Below are positions 33,945 to 45,083 of a stretch of DNA of 64,000 nucleotides, piece after piece. The notes below the pieces were generated by a model. That model ran no database searches. It was not told where the DNA came from and saw nothing but the letters and a program-made list of their open reading frames with translations. Where the stretch lies: assembly GCA_016630955.3 (NCBI GenBank), contig CM049986.1:2170001-2234000 (forward strand), written 5' to 3'. Source of the stretch: Didymella arachidicola (taxonomy: Eukaryota; Ascomycota; Dothideomycetes; Pleosporales; Didymellaceae). Made by a program: the position numbers and the translations under genes. Within the stretch, counting starts at the first letter, position 1. Every line of letters starts with the position of its first letter.

Positions 33945-35504
33945 CTACAACAGCATTTTCCTGGGGTCCTCGATATACTCCTTGATCTTAACGAGGAAAG
34001 TGACAGCCTCCTTGCCGTCAAGCAGCCTGTGGTCGTATGTAAGGGCGAGGTACATCATAGGCCTGATCTCGACCTTTCCGTTGATAGCGACGGGCTTGTC
34101 CTTGATAGCGTGCAGGCCGAGAACAGCGGTCTGGGGAAGGTTGATGATGGGGGTACCCATGAGAGAGCCGAAGATGCCGCCGTTGGAGATGGTGAATGTG
34201 CCGCCGGCCATGTCCTCGATGGTCAGCTTGTTGTCGCGCGCCTTCTTGCCGAGGTCTGCGATCGTCTTCTCGATGCTGATCATATCAAGGGTCTCGGCGT
34301 TGCGGACAACGGGTGTCACCAGGCCCTTCTCGGTGGCAACGGCGACGGAGATGTCAATGTAGTCGCGGTAGACAATGGTGTCACCGCCCTTGGGGCCCTC
34401 GATGGAGGCATTGGCAGCGGGGACGTCGCGCAAAGCGAGGACGGACGCGCGCGAGAAAGCGGACATGAAGCCAAGCTTGACGCCCTTGTTCTTAAGGACC
34501 TCGTCCTTGTAGAGCTTACGGAACTCGATGATGGACGACATATCGACCTCGTTAAAGGTGGTGAGGGAGGCGGCAGTGTTCTGCGACTGCTTGAGGCGCT
34601 CAGCGATACGAAGACGCATGCGGTTCATCTTGACCTGCAGAATTTGTTAGCATGGGCTCCGCACAAATACACGAGCAACGTACACGGTTCTCTCCACGGC
34701 TGCCCGGCTGGGTCTGCTTGGGCTGCTCGGGCGCAGGCTTCGATTCCTTCTTGGTCTCCTGTTTAGAAGGCTGGGGCTTCGACTCCTGCTTGGGAGGCTC
34801 AGGCTTCGACTCCTCCTTGGGCTCGGGCTGCTTCTGCTCTTGCTCCTTGGCCTGCTCCTGCTCGCCAGAGGGCTGCGATGCGGTCTCCTGGTCCTTGGAG
34901 GCGGGCTCCTTGGGCGCATCCTTTGCCTTCTCTCCACCAGACGGCGCAGCAGCACCAACCTCGAGCTTGACCACATCCTGTCCGACGGTCACTGTGTCCT
35001 CCTCGTTGACCAGGAACTCCTTGATGGTGCCAGCCTGGGGCGCATTCAGAGAAACATCAATCTTGTCAGTCTCGATGGTCGCAATCTCCTCGTCCTGCTC
35101 TACGTAGTCGCCGACCTGTTTCGACCACTGCTTCAGTGTGCCCTCGGTGATGGATTCGGCCATCTCCGGGACCTTGACGGTGGTGACATCGGCTGCTGCG
35201 ACGTTAGTATGTGTGCGTCTAGTTGCGTCTGCCAAATATACCATATGTTCGCGTCTGATCGAGGGTCCACAGGCGTTGTGTTGCGAGCTGTCCAGGGCGT
35301 CTACAATCGGCTTAGCTGTGTCACCAGCACACCCAATGACACTGCATACCTTGAAGCCTGGCTCAGGAGACCAGAAGAAGTCGCCCTTGCGATGGCGGAG
35401 TAGCTGCGCGCAGTAGGAGCGCGGACAGCGGAGCGAGCACCTGCGCGCAGGGCTGAGGCGCGCATTGCGCTGGGCAGACGGCGGAGACACTGTTGACTCG
35501 ACAT
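33945..35504 (-). CDS. KGD2: dihydrolipoyllysine succinyltransferase, E2 of 2-oxoglutarate dehydrogenase
   Basis: Mitochondrial matrix enzyme that transfers the succinyl group from lipoyl-lysine to CoA in the TCA cycle. The ATG at 35504 opens an Arg/Ala/Ser-rich presequence (MSSQQCLRRLPSAMRASALR), as expected for import. The lipoyl domain follows, with TIETDKIDVSLNAPQAG, where the Lys is lipoylated. A long Pro/Lys/Glu/Gln linker then joins the catalytic domain, in which YDHRLLDGKEAVTFL carries the His and Asp active-site residues. The catalytic exon is 34634-33945; it joins 34684 upstream across a clean intron (GTACGT...CTGCAG). The 5' splice is unresolved: a donor at 35349 (GTATGC) and an acceptor with a perfect TACTAAC branch near 35200 are out of phase with each other. 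There is no peripheral-subunit-binding domain, as usual in fungal KGD2. Confidence 0.92.
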
Positions 35505-35802
35505 GGCTGGCGAGAGACGAGAGACCGTACGAAATGACAAGCAAGTGGGAGGGCAAGAGCTGCGAAAGGAGGTGAGGAGGAGATGTGAGGGAAATGCTGA
35601 AGCTGCAACAGGGCCAGTTCTGATGTCTGGCAGCCAACCGGAAGAAGCGTTGCTTTCCCGGCTATGAGCGTAATGCCAAGCCCTAGCGGACTGCACCTCA
35701 ACTCCATCGAACAGCGCGCATCCAACAGCTAACGAGGCATTGCGGCCACACAGCACACCCACCCCTTCCGAGACCTACACGACTGGAAGGGCAGCCGTCG
35801 CC
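35505..35802. promoter_or_regulatory. shared KGD2/NDUFB9 bidirectional promoter region
   Basis: Only 298 bp separate the KGD2 and NDUFB9 start codons, which point away from each other. Both products act in mitochondrial energy metabolism, so shared control is plausible. I see no clear TATA or CCAAT box. Confidence 0.5.
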
Positions 35803-36354
35803 ATGAGCTCCAAGAAGCACGTCCTGTACGCCGCCGCCCGCGCGCCGCCCGCCGCCCGCAGAAACTGACGCGCACACAGGAGCCTGTACAGGCAGTCGCT
35901 GAAGCTTGCACTCGACTGGAGCGTCCACCGGTACCTCTGGCGCGGCCAGGCAGTGTATCTGCGCGGTCTGTTCGAGGCCAACAGGCACATCACAGAGCCG
36001 CGACAGCAGAGGGTGCGTACCAGTCCACAGCAGCCCACACATGCCATCACATCGACAACTTTAGAACATCGCTGACAGCGCGGCCAGGCACTAATCACTG
36101 AGACGGAGAACCTGCTAGAGAAGTGGAAGCACCCAGATCCATACCGCCCACCCACGGCCCCAGGAGGTGCGTTACTATGTCCCGGATACTTATCCGCAAC
36201 GGCCGCGGAAACGGCAACACTGACGTTTCGCAGGTTCAAAGTACGAGCGCAATCTGCCCGTCCCGATCTTGGATCGTGAGTGTCCTTTTTCTCTGAATGA
36301 CTAATGATGCATTGCTAACTGGGTGCAGCTCCACCGAAATGGATGGACCCGTAA
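35803..36354 (+). CDS. NDUFB9: complex I LYR-family subunit (NDUFB9/B22)
   Basis: Accessory subunit of mitochondrial NADH:ubiquinone oxidoreductase, membrane arm. Five short exons join in phase: 35803-35825, 35880-36012, 36088-36166, 36234-36275 and 36329-36354, giving 100 aa. Evidence for the family: the LYR motif at SLYRQSLKLALDWSVHR, then WRGQAVYLRGLFEANRHI, then LLEKWKHPDPYRPPTAPGG and a short Pro-rich end. LYR proteins bind acyl carrier protein in the mitochondrion. All four introns are GT..AG. The protein is the usual length for fungal members; there is no cleavable presequence, which is normal for this subunit. No single exon is long enough to show as an open frame, so the gene is easily missed. 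The small exons make exact ends less certain than the identity. Confidence 0.85.
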
Positions 36355-37210
36355 GCGTGTGGGGAGCGATGAGAGGGGAAGCACGTGTAGCTTTGTAGTA
36401 CATATCACGCATTGCTGCGGTGCGCAAGAGCGCAGACGATCAGGGCAATCCATTCTCTATGTTCACTGTCCAGCCTGTGCATGATTGATGTTGCAGTGTA
36501 CCCTTCCTTATCTTGCTTGGCTAGCACTGTCCGTCCGTGCTACGTTTGACTGGAACCAATTTGGTGTGTATCTTGCATTGCACTCATGTTCTGTTGTTGC
36601 ACTGCTGCATTTTCAAACCGCAGATGTCGAGTTGCTGTGTCTTCGCGGATCATGGATTTTCCAAGTCTGCAGGCTGCTTAATGCATCTCAAGGCAGCGCA
36701 TCATCAGGCAGTCCAACCACAGAGGTCCAGCTTCTACGATTAGGCGCTGATAATCGACATCTCGTAAATCGCTCAAGTCGCAAGCATGGCCGAATGCGCA
36801 ACTGAGGTGAAGTCACTGTCATTGTGAATTAGCTCTATTCTGAGATGCGCCCGTCGTGTCACTGGCGCAAATGCGTCGTTGAACCCTGAGAGTTTAGGTG
36901 ACGTTCAAGCCGCGTGCATGAGCACTGCACATCAACGTCGAATACGCGAGATGAAGCTGAACGTCAGTGAAACTCAAACGCAAAGATCGAAACCTGGTAG
37001 TCAAGTCACATCAAAAGACAGAAAAGTGAAGTGATATCGCCTTATTCAGCTCATGAGCATCCGGCCAAAATGCGACCAGCTAATATACAGCTCTGGTATA
37101 ACCCCGTGAAAAGCCGTGAACCCAAACCCAGTCAGACTCCCATTATCATTGCAGATGAAAAGACCCATGAAGAAACACCGATGAAGCAAGAACTCAAACG
37201 CAAAATGCGC
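36355..37210. other. intergenic between convergent genes
   Basis: 3' flanks of NDUFB9 and histone H2A. No gene is recognised. Confidence 0.45.
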
Positions 37211-37820
37211 TTACAGCTCCTGAGAAGGACCCTTGCCAGGCTTGGCAGTCTTCTTGGGCAGGAGGTCTGGATTGCGTTAGCATTGGAAGCTGGAGACGCG
37301 GGAGGAATTAACGTACTCTGGTGAATGTTGGGGAGGACACCACCCTGGGCAATGGTGACGTGTCCGAGAAGCTTGTTCAGCTCCTCGTCGTTCCTGATGG
37401 CGAGCTGGAGATGACGGGGGATGATACGGGTCTTCTTGTTGTCACGGGCAGCGTTGCCAGCCAACTCGAGGATTTCGGCCGCAAGGTACTCAAGGACGGC
37501 GGCGAGGTAGACGGGAGCACCGGCACCGACACGCTGAGCGTAGTTGCCCTTGCGGAGGAGACGGTGGACACGACCGACGGGGAAGGCGAGACCTGCCTTG
37601 GAAGAACGGCTGGAGAATGTCAGAGTGGGTTCAAGCTGGAATATGGTGCATCTGGGTTGGAAAGACGCGTCAAGCAAGTGCAAGACGCGTCAAAGACACC
37701 AGAAGAAAGCGCTGGAGATGCAAACTTGCAAAATCCAAACACTGCGACGGAAAAAGGCACTTACGACTGGGCGTTGGACTTGGAGCCGCTGGCCTTGCCT
37801 CCGGATTTGCCGCCAGTCAT
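37211..37820 (-). CDS. histone H2A
   Basis: Core histone; it pairs with H2B in the nucleosome. Three exons, 37820-37765, 37609-37317 and 37266-37211, give 134 aa: MTGGKSGGKASGSKSNAQS, then the H2A fold with AGLAFPVGRVHRLLRKGNYA, PVYLAAVLEYLAAEILELAG and RNDEELNKLLGHVTIAQGG, then NIHQNLLPKKT and a tail ending KGPSQEL. The SQEL end is the phosphorylation site of fungal H2A (equivalent to H2AX) used in DNA-damage signalling. Divergently transcribed with H2B. Confidence 0.97.
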
Positions 37821-38347
37821 TTTGAAGGTGGTTTGGGGTGGTTGGAAAAGTTGGGAGATAAGGGTGCTGGGAGCGGAAGATGGGCGTTGGGCGTGCGGTG
37901 GGCGTGGAGTGTCGAGACGATGGATTGCTTGCTGGTGGTGGGGGGCGGCGACACCTTATAAGGACGGCGCGGGCATGTTATGGTGCGCGAGATCAACTGG
38001 CGGGCTAGCGCGACGGGAGCTCTGGCAGGCGTCGCAGCTTGGGGCGCGCCCACCAGCTGCGCCAGATCACACTCGCCTCGCTTAGCCGGCCAATCGCCCG
38101 CGCCTACGCCCGCCCCTCCATGGCCGCTTGATTCGGCTTGATTGAGCAGGCAGAGCTCGCGCACGGGCCCGCCGCCCGCCGCTGGATCACAACACGCTGC
38201 GCGCTCGCCATAAGTAGCGCGTCCCCGCCCGACAGCGACCTTTCTCTCTCCATCTCGACTCTCACCCACGCACTCACCGTCCATCCGCATCAGCCCACCC
38301 AGCTTACCCACCCTTTTCCCACTACCACATTTACCAGCTCCACCAAA
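37821..38347. promoter_or_regulatory. shared H2A/H2B promoter region
   Basis: 527 bp between divergent histone start codons. TTATAA at 37956-37961 lies about 136 bp upstream of the H2A start, and CATAAGTAG at 38209-38217 lies about 131-139 bp upstream of the H2B start, so TATA-like elements sit nearly symmetrically. A CCAAT box is at 38090-38094. Confidence 0.5.
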
Positions 38348-38943
38348 ATGCCCCCCAAGGCCCAGAAGACTCCCACCACCGGCGGCAAGGCCCCGGCCGG
38401 CAAGGCTCCCGCTGAGAAGAAGGAGGCTGGCAAGAAGACCGCCGCTCCCTCCGGCGACAAGAAGAAGCGCACCAAGACCAGGAAGGAGACCTACTCCTCC
38501 TACATCTACAAGGGTGAGTTTGGCTTTCGGCGCGTCTTTTTCACGCGTCATCCATTGAGAGCAGCCTTGGAGCGCACTCTCCCATCACAATGGCATCTTC
38601 TTGTTTCATCAGACAGAGTTTTCTGACGCGTCCGCAGTCCTCAAGCAGGTCCACCCCGACACCGGTATCTCCAACCGCGCCATGTCGATCCTGAACTCGT
38701 TTGTCAACGACATCTTCGAGCGCGTCGCCACCGAGGCCTCCAAGCTCGCTGCCTACAACAAGAAGTCCACCATCTCCTCGCGTGAGATCCAGACCTCGTA
38801 CGTCTTCCGCCATCTCCGGCCTCCAATTCGCGTTTGCTGACCAAACTTGCAGAGTACGACTGATCCTTCCCGGTGAGCTGGCCAAGCACGCCGTCTCTGA
38901 GGGTACCAAGGCTGTCACCAAGTACTCTTCCTCTTCCAAATAG
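38348..38943 (+). CDS. histone H2B
   Basis: Core histone; partner of H2A. Three exons, 38348-38513, 38638-38797 and 38853-38943, give 138 aa. Residues 1-50 are the Lys/Ala-rich tail ([16 protein letters not shown], then [10 protein letters not shown]). The fold contains [40 protein letters not shown] and [19 protein letters not shown], and the end is VTKYSSSSK. The Lys in AVTKYSSS is the family's monoubiquitination site. Splice phases are consistent: GTGAGT/CCGCAG and GTACGT/TTGCAG. Confidence 0.97.
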
Positions 38944-40440
38944 AGTGCTTGATTTGACGGTTTGCTTCTTTGGGTTTCTTTTGCTTGTCTTTCGACAAGG
39001 TGGTTACGGGGTGACGGTGTTCATGGGTCATTTTCTAATGTGATCATGGGTCGGTTTGCTTGTCCATGCGTCATCGTGTCATGACGGTTTGACACGATCC
39101 ATCTGGGGTCTGTACATTATACCAAACGCAGACGGGAACGAATCAATTTTTCCAACATTCATACTTTGTCTTTTGCCTCATGACATCTACGTCTGGTCTT
39201 GGATTCCAATTTGGTTTCCATTAAGACTCGTACCAGACACTGCTCTTTTGAGCTTCATCTTATGGTAACCGCCGGCTCGCGCGTCGCGCAGCACCCGACA
39301 TAACGCATATGCCATTCCCAGCTCGATAGACTCGTGGACGCAAGATGTGATTTTACGAGCCGCATCGCGACCTTCCGCTTTCCAGCCTAACATCGCCTCC
39401 GAGTCCGGAGCAGAGCCTGTAATTTTGCCGTTCCAACTGGAGAACGAACTCTGTGTACACGCCGGCAGATTGTAAGAAAGAGGAGGTTGGGAATGGAGAC
39501 GTCAACGAGTTAAAAAGACGCGCGCCGAGCAGCGGCGCAGTCAGGTTATGGCGACGACACGTGAAAATGGCCCGGCTCAGCTCTGCCGACTGAAAGCACA
39601 ATGGTCGAGATTTCGAGGTCTCGATAGTCCAGTCGAGGATTTTGAGCCAAAAAGGAGGATTCTGCGGGAAAGAAACTAAATTCTGGCACCACGATATTGC
39701 GCCACTTGACTTCCAGCGCACGATGCTGCAAAGAACAGGCCATGAACTCAGCGGCTTCACGATTCTGGATCGAGACGCGGATTCTCCGTTGGAAAAGTGG
39801 GCAATATGCACAGCGACGTAATTTGACAGCGGGCATGTGCGGTACCGTGGCGCAGCGACATGGGCGTTTCCACGGTATGGAATGGATGAAGAGTGAAAAA
39901 GAAAAGAAGAGCGGCGGAGAGGGGAGATGTTGTGTTTCTGGCCTGCGTGTGCGGGAAGGGAGATGGAGTTTTGTGGTCTGGAGATTTGGTTTCGAGGGAC
40001 CTGCGCGGTGGTTGTGTCTCTCGGGGATGTGGGCGGATGGCTCTGCTGAATCTGTGTGGATTGCAGAGAGATGACGAGCGCAGTTGCGAGCTGTGGGCAT
40101 TCGGGACCTGCGTAAGTGCAAGGTGAGTTTGAGCAGGAATGTTGATGGGTTTTGACGGTCGAGGATTTTGACAGGTACAGAGATTATCAGGCAGTTGAGT
40201 GCGCCTTCAGAGACGTTAATCTGAGCGGCATGGTTCGAGTAAACGACTTTGGACAAAGACTGGAAGAACAGCGCAGTGCTGAATGTGCGATTAATGTGCG
40301 ATTGACTACGGTATCTAACTACCTACCCAAACTCCAAAAAATGCATTCCCATCATGATATCATTGCCCCCCCCCCCTAGCAGCGAGAATCCACCAGACAC
40401 TCCACTCGCTACGCTCACAGAGTCAAGGCGTGCCGCAGCC
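38944..40440. other. intergenic between convergent genes
   Basis: 3' flanks of H2B and ATG4. A 236-codon minus-strand frame (39546-40256) has no recognised domain and biased, repetitive composition; I treat it as chance. A run of 11 C at 40366-40376 lies 65 bp past the ATG4 stop. Confidence 0.4.
40366..40376. repeat. poly-C run
   Basis: Eleven consecutive C on the plus strand, i.e. a G-run in the 3' flank of ATG4. Homopolymers of this length are prone to sequencing error and slippage. Confidence 0.6.
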
Positions 40441-41879
40441 CTACTGCAGGCCGTCCTCGTCCCAGCTCTCGACCTCGTCGACGGCGCCCTCCCTCTCCTG
40501 CCCGCGCGGCGCGGGCTCGCGATCCTGGACGTGCACGACGCACTTGCCCTGCACGCTCTGTACGCCCTCCTTCCAGTTCTCGTAGTCGTCCTCGGACGTG
40601 ACCAGGAAGGCGAGCAGCATCGAGGGATCCATCTCGCGGATCTGCAGGCGCCGGATGCGCCGCGTGTGGCAGGTGGAGATGTCGGCGGGCGTGTAGGAGT
40701 CGGCGGGCGAGGGGACAATGGTGGTCTGCGAGTCTGCGATGGTCGACTCGGATGCTTCGAGAGGGGAGTCGGACTTGGCTGCGTCGGGTGGCGAGTCTTT
40801 GGAGGTGGTTGGGGGGCTGTGGTAGGGCAGCAGGGGGCGCGTGCTGTGCGGGTCAAGGTAGAAGAAGGTGCTGCCCTGGGTGCCGACGAAGTAGTGGGAG
40901 GCTGATGGGCGGCCGCTGTGCGTGTTAGCTTCCGTCTGAGTAGGGAATGTCGTGGTGCTGCCCACCCTGCGATGCCGATGCTCTGCTTCATCTGCAGAGC
41001 AGCTTTCAGCGCTTCCCAGTAGACGGGCGTGATCTTATCGATGCCCAGCCTGGTGCCTACGAGGATGAGCGTGGGCTGCCAGTGCCCGTCATCGTCGACG
41101 GCAATCTGCTTCAGCTTGTCTTCGTACACGTCTGCGCCGTCGCCAGAGACGTAGACTCTCAGCCCGGCTTCTCTGTGCTTGTTTGCCAGGTCTTGGATGC
41201 AGCGTGCTGCTGCGGAGGGGCCGAACCACTCGCCTGGATACTTGCCGCACACAGCAGCGCCGTGCTCGACGAAACGGTGTATGGAGAAGGGCGCTCGCGC
41301 GTCGTCGGCAAAGAGAGACAGGATGGCGCAGTGCGCTGGGTCTGCGGTCTGGTCGTGCCATCTCCAGTCCCGCCCCAGCTTCAGCACCTGCAGGGCGTTC
41401 GCCAGGATACACTGGCCGCTGCGGATCATGCACCCGAAGCCCGTGTCTGAGGTGAAGCCGGGCGAGGCCAGATTCTGCATGCGCACGCGGAAGCTCATGG
41501 TGGCTGTTGCCTTGGGGTCCTGGCTCTTGGCTATGGCCGTGAAGCCAGAGCGGTAGGTCATCCATGTGCGCGACTCGAAGTCGTCGAGGAAGGCCGAGGG
41601 CCAGCCGCCATACTGGGCGGGGTCTTGGCCGTTCGGGGCCTCCTTGCGGTCGGTCTCGTCGACGCTGGTGCGTATCCAGCTCTCGTCCTCGCCGCGCTCG
41701 TTCGGGGGGGTCTCGGCGGCACTGGTGCTCGAGGGCGTGTCGCTGGGCGTCGACTTGAGCGGCGGTTTGGGGTCGTAGCGCTCGCCGAGCAGCCAGATGG
41801 CGTCTTTGGAGTCGTTGGTCGGGAGCGGGTCGTAGAAGGTGCGGACGAGGTTGCGGCTCACGCGCTCGAAGTCGTTCAT
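40441..41879 (-). CDS. ATG4: autophagy cysteine protease Atg4
   Basis: Processes Atg8 at its C-terminal glycine and releases it from phosphatidylethanolamine, in the cytosol and at autophagosomes. Two exons, 41879-40966 and 40915-40441, give 462 aa. Peptidase C54 features: the catalytic Cys in TSDTGFGCMIRSGQ (Cys150), the Asp-Pro-His triad element in FFYLDPHSTRPLLPY (about Asp326, His328), the family blocks YRSGFTAIAKS and GGRPSASHYFVGTQGSTFF. A long acidic/Ser/Pro stretch lies between Asp/His and the C-terminal SMLLAFLVTSEDDYENW block. The intron carries donor GTGGGC and acceptor CACAG, and phase 2 restores GIAGGRPS. Shares its promoter with SQS1, 609 bp away. Confidence 0.93.
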
Positions 41880-42488
41880 GTTGGGTCGAGGTGGATGCGG
41901 CTATTGCAGGCCGCGGCGGTGGTGATGCGGAGGCGGAGGCCGAGGCGGAGGTGGTCGGAGGTGCGCCTGGCGAGGTCGCATCCAGACGTGCTGCGACGGG
42001 TTTGCTGCAACTGGCTCGCGGTGGAGCGCACGCTTGGAGCTGCACCGGGTTGTGTTATGGCAGCGCGGTTTGTGCGGCTGTCAAGGGCGGAGCGGTACAC
42101 GGTTCACGGGTTCCGTCGACCAGCTCGCCCTGGTGATGCCTGGCACTGGCGGGGCAAGCAAGCAAGCTGCCGTGTGACTGGGGCCAGCACGCCGGGAGCC
42201 ACACGCCCTGCTGCGCTGGCTCTTCACAGACTACGGGAGCAAATACGCCTGCCAGACAGGACATTCACAGTCTCCCGCACGACGATGCACGCCGCTGCAA
42301 CCACGGCCGTCGCGCTGCTCGACGCTTCGCCGACCTCTCCGAACAGCTTGAGCACGAGCGCCCGCGCACTCGCCCGCGCCCGCGCGATTAGATAGCGTTA
42401 GTGTCATCATCATCGTTAGTTGCGGGTGTTCCTTCTCTACACTCGCTCGCCACCCGCCTGGAGGCCTACACGATCCTACCGCTGCAAC
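41880..42488. promoter_or_regulatory. shared ATG4/SQS1 upstream region
   Basis: 609 bp between the divergent ATG4 and SQS1 start codons. GC-rich, with many direct GAGGC/CGAGGC-like steps near 41920-41960. I see no single clear regulatory motif. Confidence 0.4.
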
Positions 42489-45083
42489 ATGGGGAAGAAG
42501 AAGGGCAAGAACAAGAGCAGGGGCTCTGCGAAGAACACGCCCAAGAACACGCCCCAGAAGGGCCCTCTGCGCCGCGCCACGCCCGGCAAGGTCCACCACG
42601 GCTGGCCCGAGGAAGAGCGTACGTTCCTGCGCCCTCGCCCTGCGCCTCGCCCTGCGCTTCGCCCTGCGCTCTGAGTGCAGTCTGCTGACAAGCCTGCAGC
42701 AGAGAAGCCCAGGTACTCGCTCGCCGACGAAGCACGTTTTGTGCTGGGCCACCGCAAAAATGCCTTCGAGGCCGGCAAGAAGCTGCGCAACATGCCCGTC
42801 GAGTTTGTCAGCGCCGGGCTGCTGCAAGGCACACTCAAGGAACCTGACGAGGTGAAAGCGACTGCTGCGGCCGACGATCCTGGCTCCGAGTCAGACGGCG
42901 ACGACTCTGTCGCACCTTCCACTTCCTCGTCTGCTTTGCCACCAGACAACAACACCCGCGCCATGGCCCAGATGGCAATCCGCAGCCCTTCGCCCGCCCT
43001 CTCAGAGGCTTCGAGCGGCTCTAGCGACGAAGTTGTTTTCCAAGGACGCTCCAGTACATCAGCCCCGCTATCCACCGCGGCTTCGAGGGTCGAAAGCCCG
43101 CTGCCACAGAAGCAGGTCGCCGCAGTCGCCGAAGCCATCAATACTGCAGTTGAGGAGGCTAATGTCAAGGCCGAGGCAGTCGCTGAGCAAGTCGCCGAGT
43201 CTGTGCCACTCCCCATCGAGGATGTGCGCGTCCAGCCAAAGGTCAACGTGAGCTTACGAGTCAAAGGTCCCTACACAACTCCCTCATGTCCCCATCTTGC
43301 ATACTGACATGTAGCAGATCCGAATCCTGTTCACGAGCCCGAAGCAGATGCCGATTCGGATACCGATGCCGTCAGTGACAATGCGTTTGCCAAACGACGA
43401 GGCGGAAAGGCTGCATGGGAGGGCACAACAACAGAATGGGAGTCCAAGTCCAAGCCCGGAATTGGCTGGTTGCCTGTCGACAACCGTCCTGACATGGATG
43501 CCTTCCTTGCTGGTGAAGTCGATCCTCGCGACGCTGCCATGGACGACTACCTGCAAAACATCGAGGAATTTGGTCTTACTGGTGACATGATGAAAGCGTC
43601 TGGTTTCGCGCGTCGTGAGATGAGTCTCGACCGGGGCAGCCACAACGACTGGGACTCAGCATCAGGCAGCCAGGCAGCCGACGAGGAAGATCAGGCGGAC
43701 GGCTGGAATTCTGACATGCTGCAAGACTTTGACGGCATGAGCACGTCGTCAGATGTCATGGACACAGTGGCTCAGATTCTCTCAAAGCGAAACCGCAAGA
43801 GTGGCGTCCAATACCTGTGTGTCTACGAAGGTTCTGTACCAGACGATGCCCACTGGCTACCAGGCGGCTATCTGCAGAGCTCTGCCGAGAAGGAGCTCAT
43901 TCAGTCATACGAGGCTAAGATTCTGCTTCGGAAGAGGGCCGAACTAGGCGACAGCAGCACAAGCGACTCAGAGGGAACTTCAGAAGAGGATGACGATGAT
44001 CTCGATTCAGACGATAGCGACGAGGACGATGATGAGGACGACCCCTTTGGTTTCGGCGACGACGAAGAGCTTGACGATGAGACCATCGCCAGAGTGCTGC
44101 AAAAACAGGAAGAGCTGGGCTTAGGCGCAGATGAGCTTATGCTCTATGCTGCAGATGACTATTTCCACAGCCCTTCTCGCGCAGACGACTACATTCCGCT
44201 CAGCGGCGGTCGATCGAGAGGCAAGCAGGGAAAGCGTGGCGGTAGGAAGAACCGCGAGCCGACATTTCCTTCCGCTTCTGCCATGGCGGACGCTCTCGAC
44301 ATGGATCCCTACAATGGCTTCGACATCATGGACACTGAGCGCCCGTCACTGAAGCCTAAGAAGAAAGGTCGACGTGGCCAGATGCCTTTTGAGCTGCTCG
44401 ACGACTCCGATCTCAACGAGCAGTTGCAGAACGCTTGGCAGAACGACCGCGACAAGAAGCGCCTCAAGAAGGCGGAGCGAGAAGAGTTACGTCAGCAAGG
44501 CTTGCTCGGCAGGAAGGGCAAGACGCCCCACTTGAAGGTCAAGTACAAGGACGGCATCATGATGGAGGATGTTCTCGAAGAGATGCGTGAGTTTTTGGTC
44601 GGCGGTATGCAGACGCTTGCGTTGCCTCCCATGGATGCTCATCGCCGCGCGACCATCCACCAGGCTGCAGCCCATTTCAAGCTCACTTCGCGTTCTCGTG
44701 GCGATGGCTTCGACAGGTTCACAGTTCTTACCAAGACCACTCGGACCAGGACATATACCGATAATGAGTTTGACAAGGCGATCCTTCAGAAGGGTCTTAT
44801 CAAACGTCTGTCAGGTCCGGCCTTCTCGCAGAAGGGCGAGCGCGCTTTCAAGAAGTCCGCCACCGTGCGCTTCGGTGGAGCGCGTGGCAAACCTACTACC
44901 GGTTACCGCGATGGCGAGACAGTCGGTGCTAATGCCCCTGAGATCGGTCCCGAGAACAAGGGACATGCTCTACTGGCTAAGATGGGTTGGTCCAAGGGCA
45001 TGGCGCTTGGTGCTCTTGACAACAAGGGCATTCTGCAGCCAATCCCCCACACGGTCAAGATGACGAAGGCAGGTCTGCAATAG
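42489..45083 (+). CDS. SQS1: R3H/G-patch protein, Sqs1-like splicing/ribosome factor
   Basis: G-patch partner of the DEAH helicase Prp43 in spliceosome and ribosome work, in the nucleus. Exon 1 is 42489-42618 (a Lys-rich start, MGKKKGKNKSRGSAKNTPKN); exon 2 starts at 42700 in phase. A third exon continues to 45083. Domains: acidic and Ser-rich middle part, a basic linker, an R3H-type domain near HRRATIHQAAAHFKLTSRSR, and a C-terminal G-patch (GHALLAKMGWSKGMALGALD) ending TVKMTKAGLQ. The second intron is unclear: a strong GTGAGC donor at 43248 is out of phase with the obvious acceptors at 43314-43317, while a weaker GTCCCT at 43267 is in phase. Identity rests on the domain order and length. 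Shares its upstream region with ATG4. Confidence 0.85.

Noticed and set aside
34029..34766. 245-codon plus-strand frame
   Set aside because: Antisense shadow of the KGD2 catalytic exon.
39546..40256. 236-codon open frame on the minus strand
   Set aside because: No domain, unusual composition (Ser/Arg/Pro/His-rich runs), overlapping long frames on both strands, and no splice partners.
41089..42045. 318-codon minus-strand frame
   Set aside because: Shadow of ATG4 exon 1 in another frame in GC-rich DNA.
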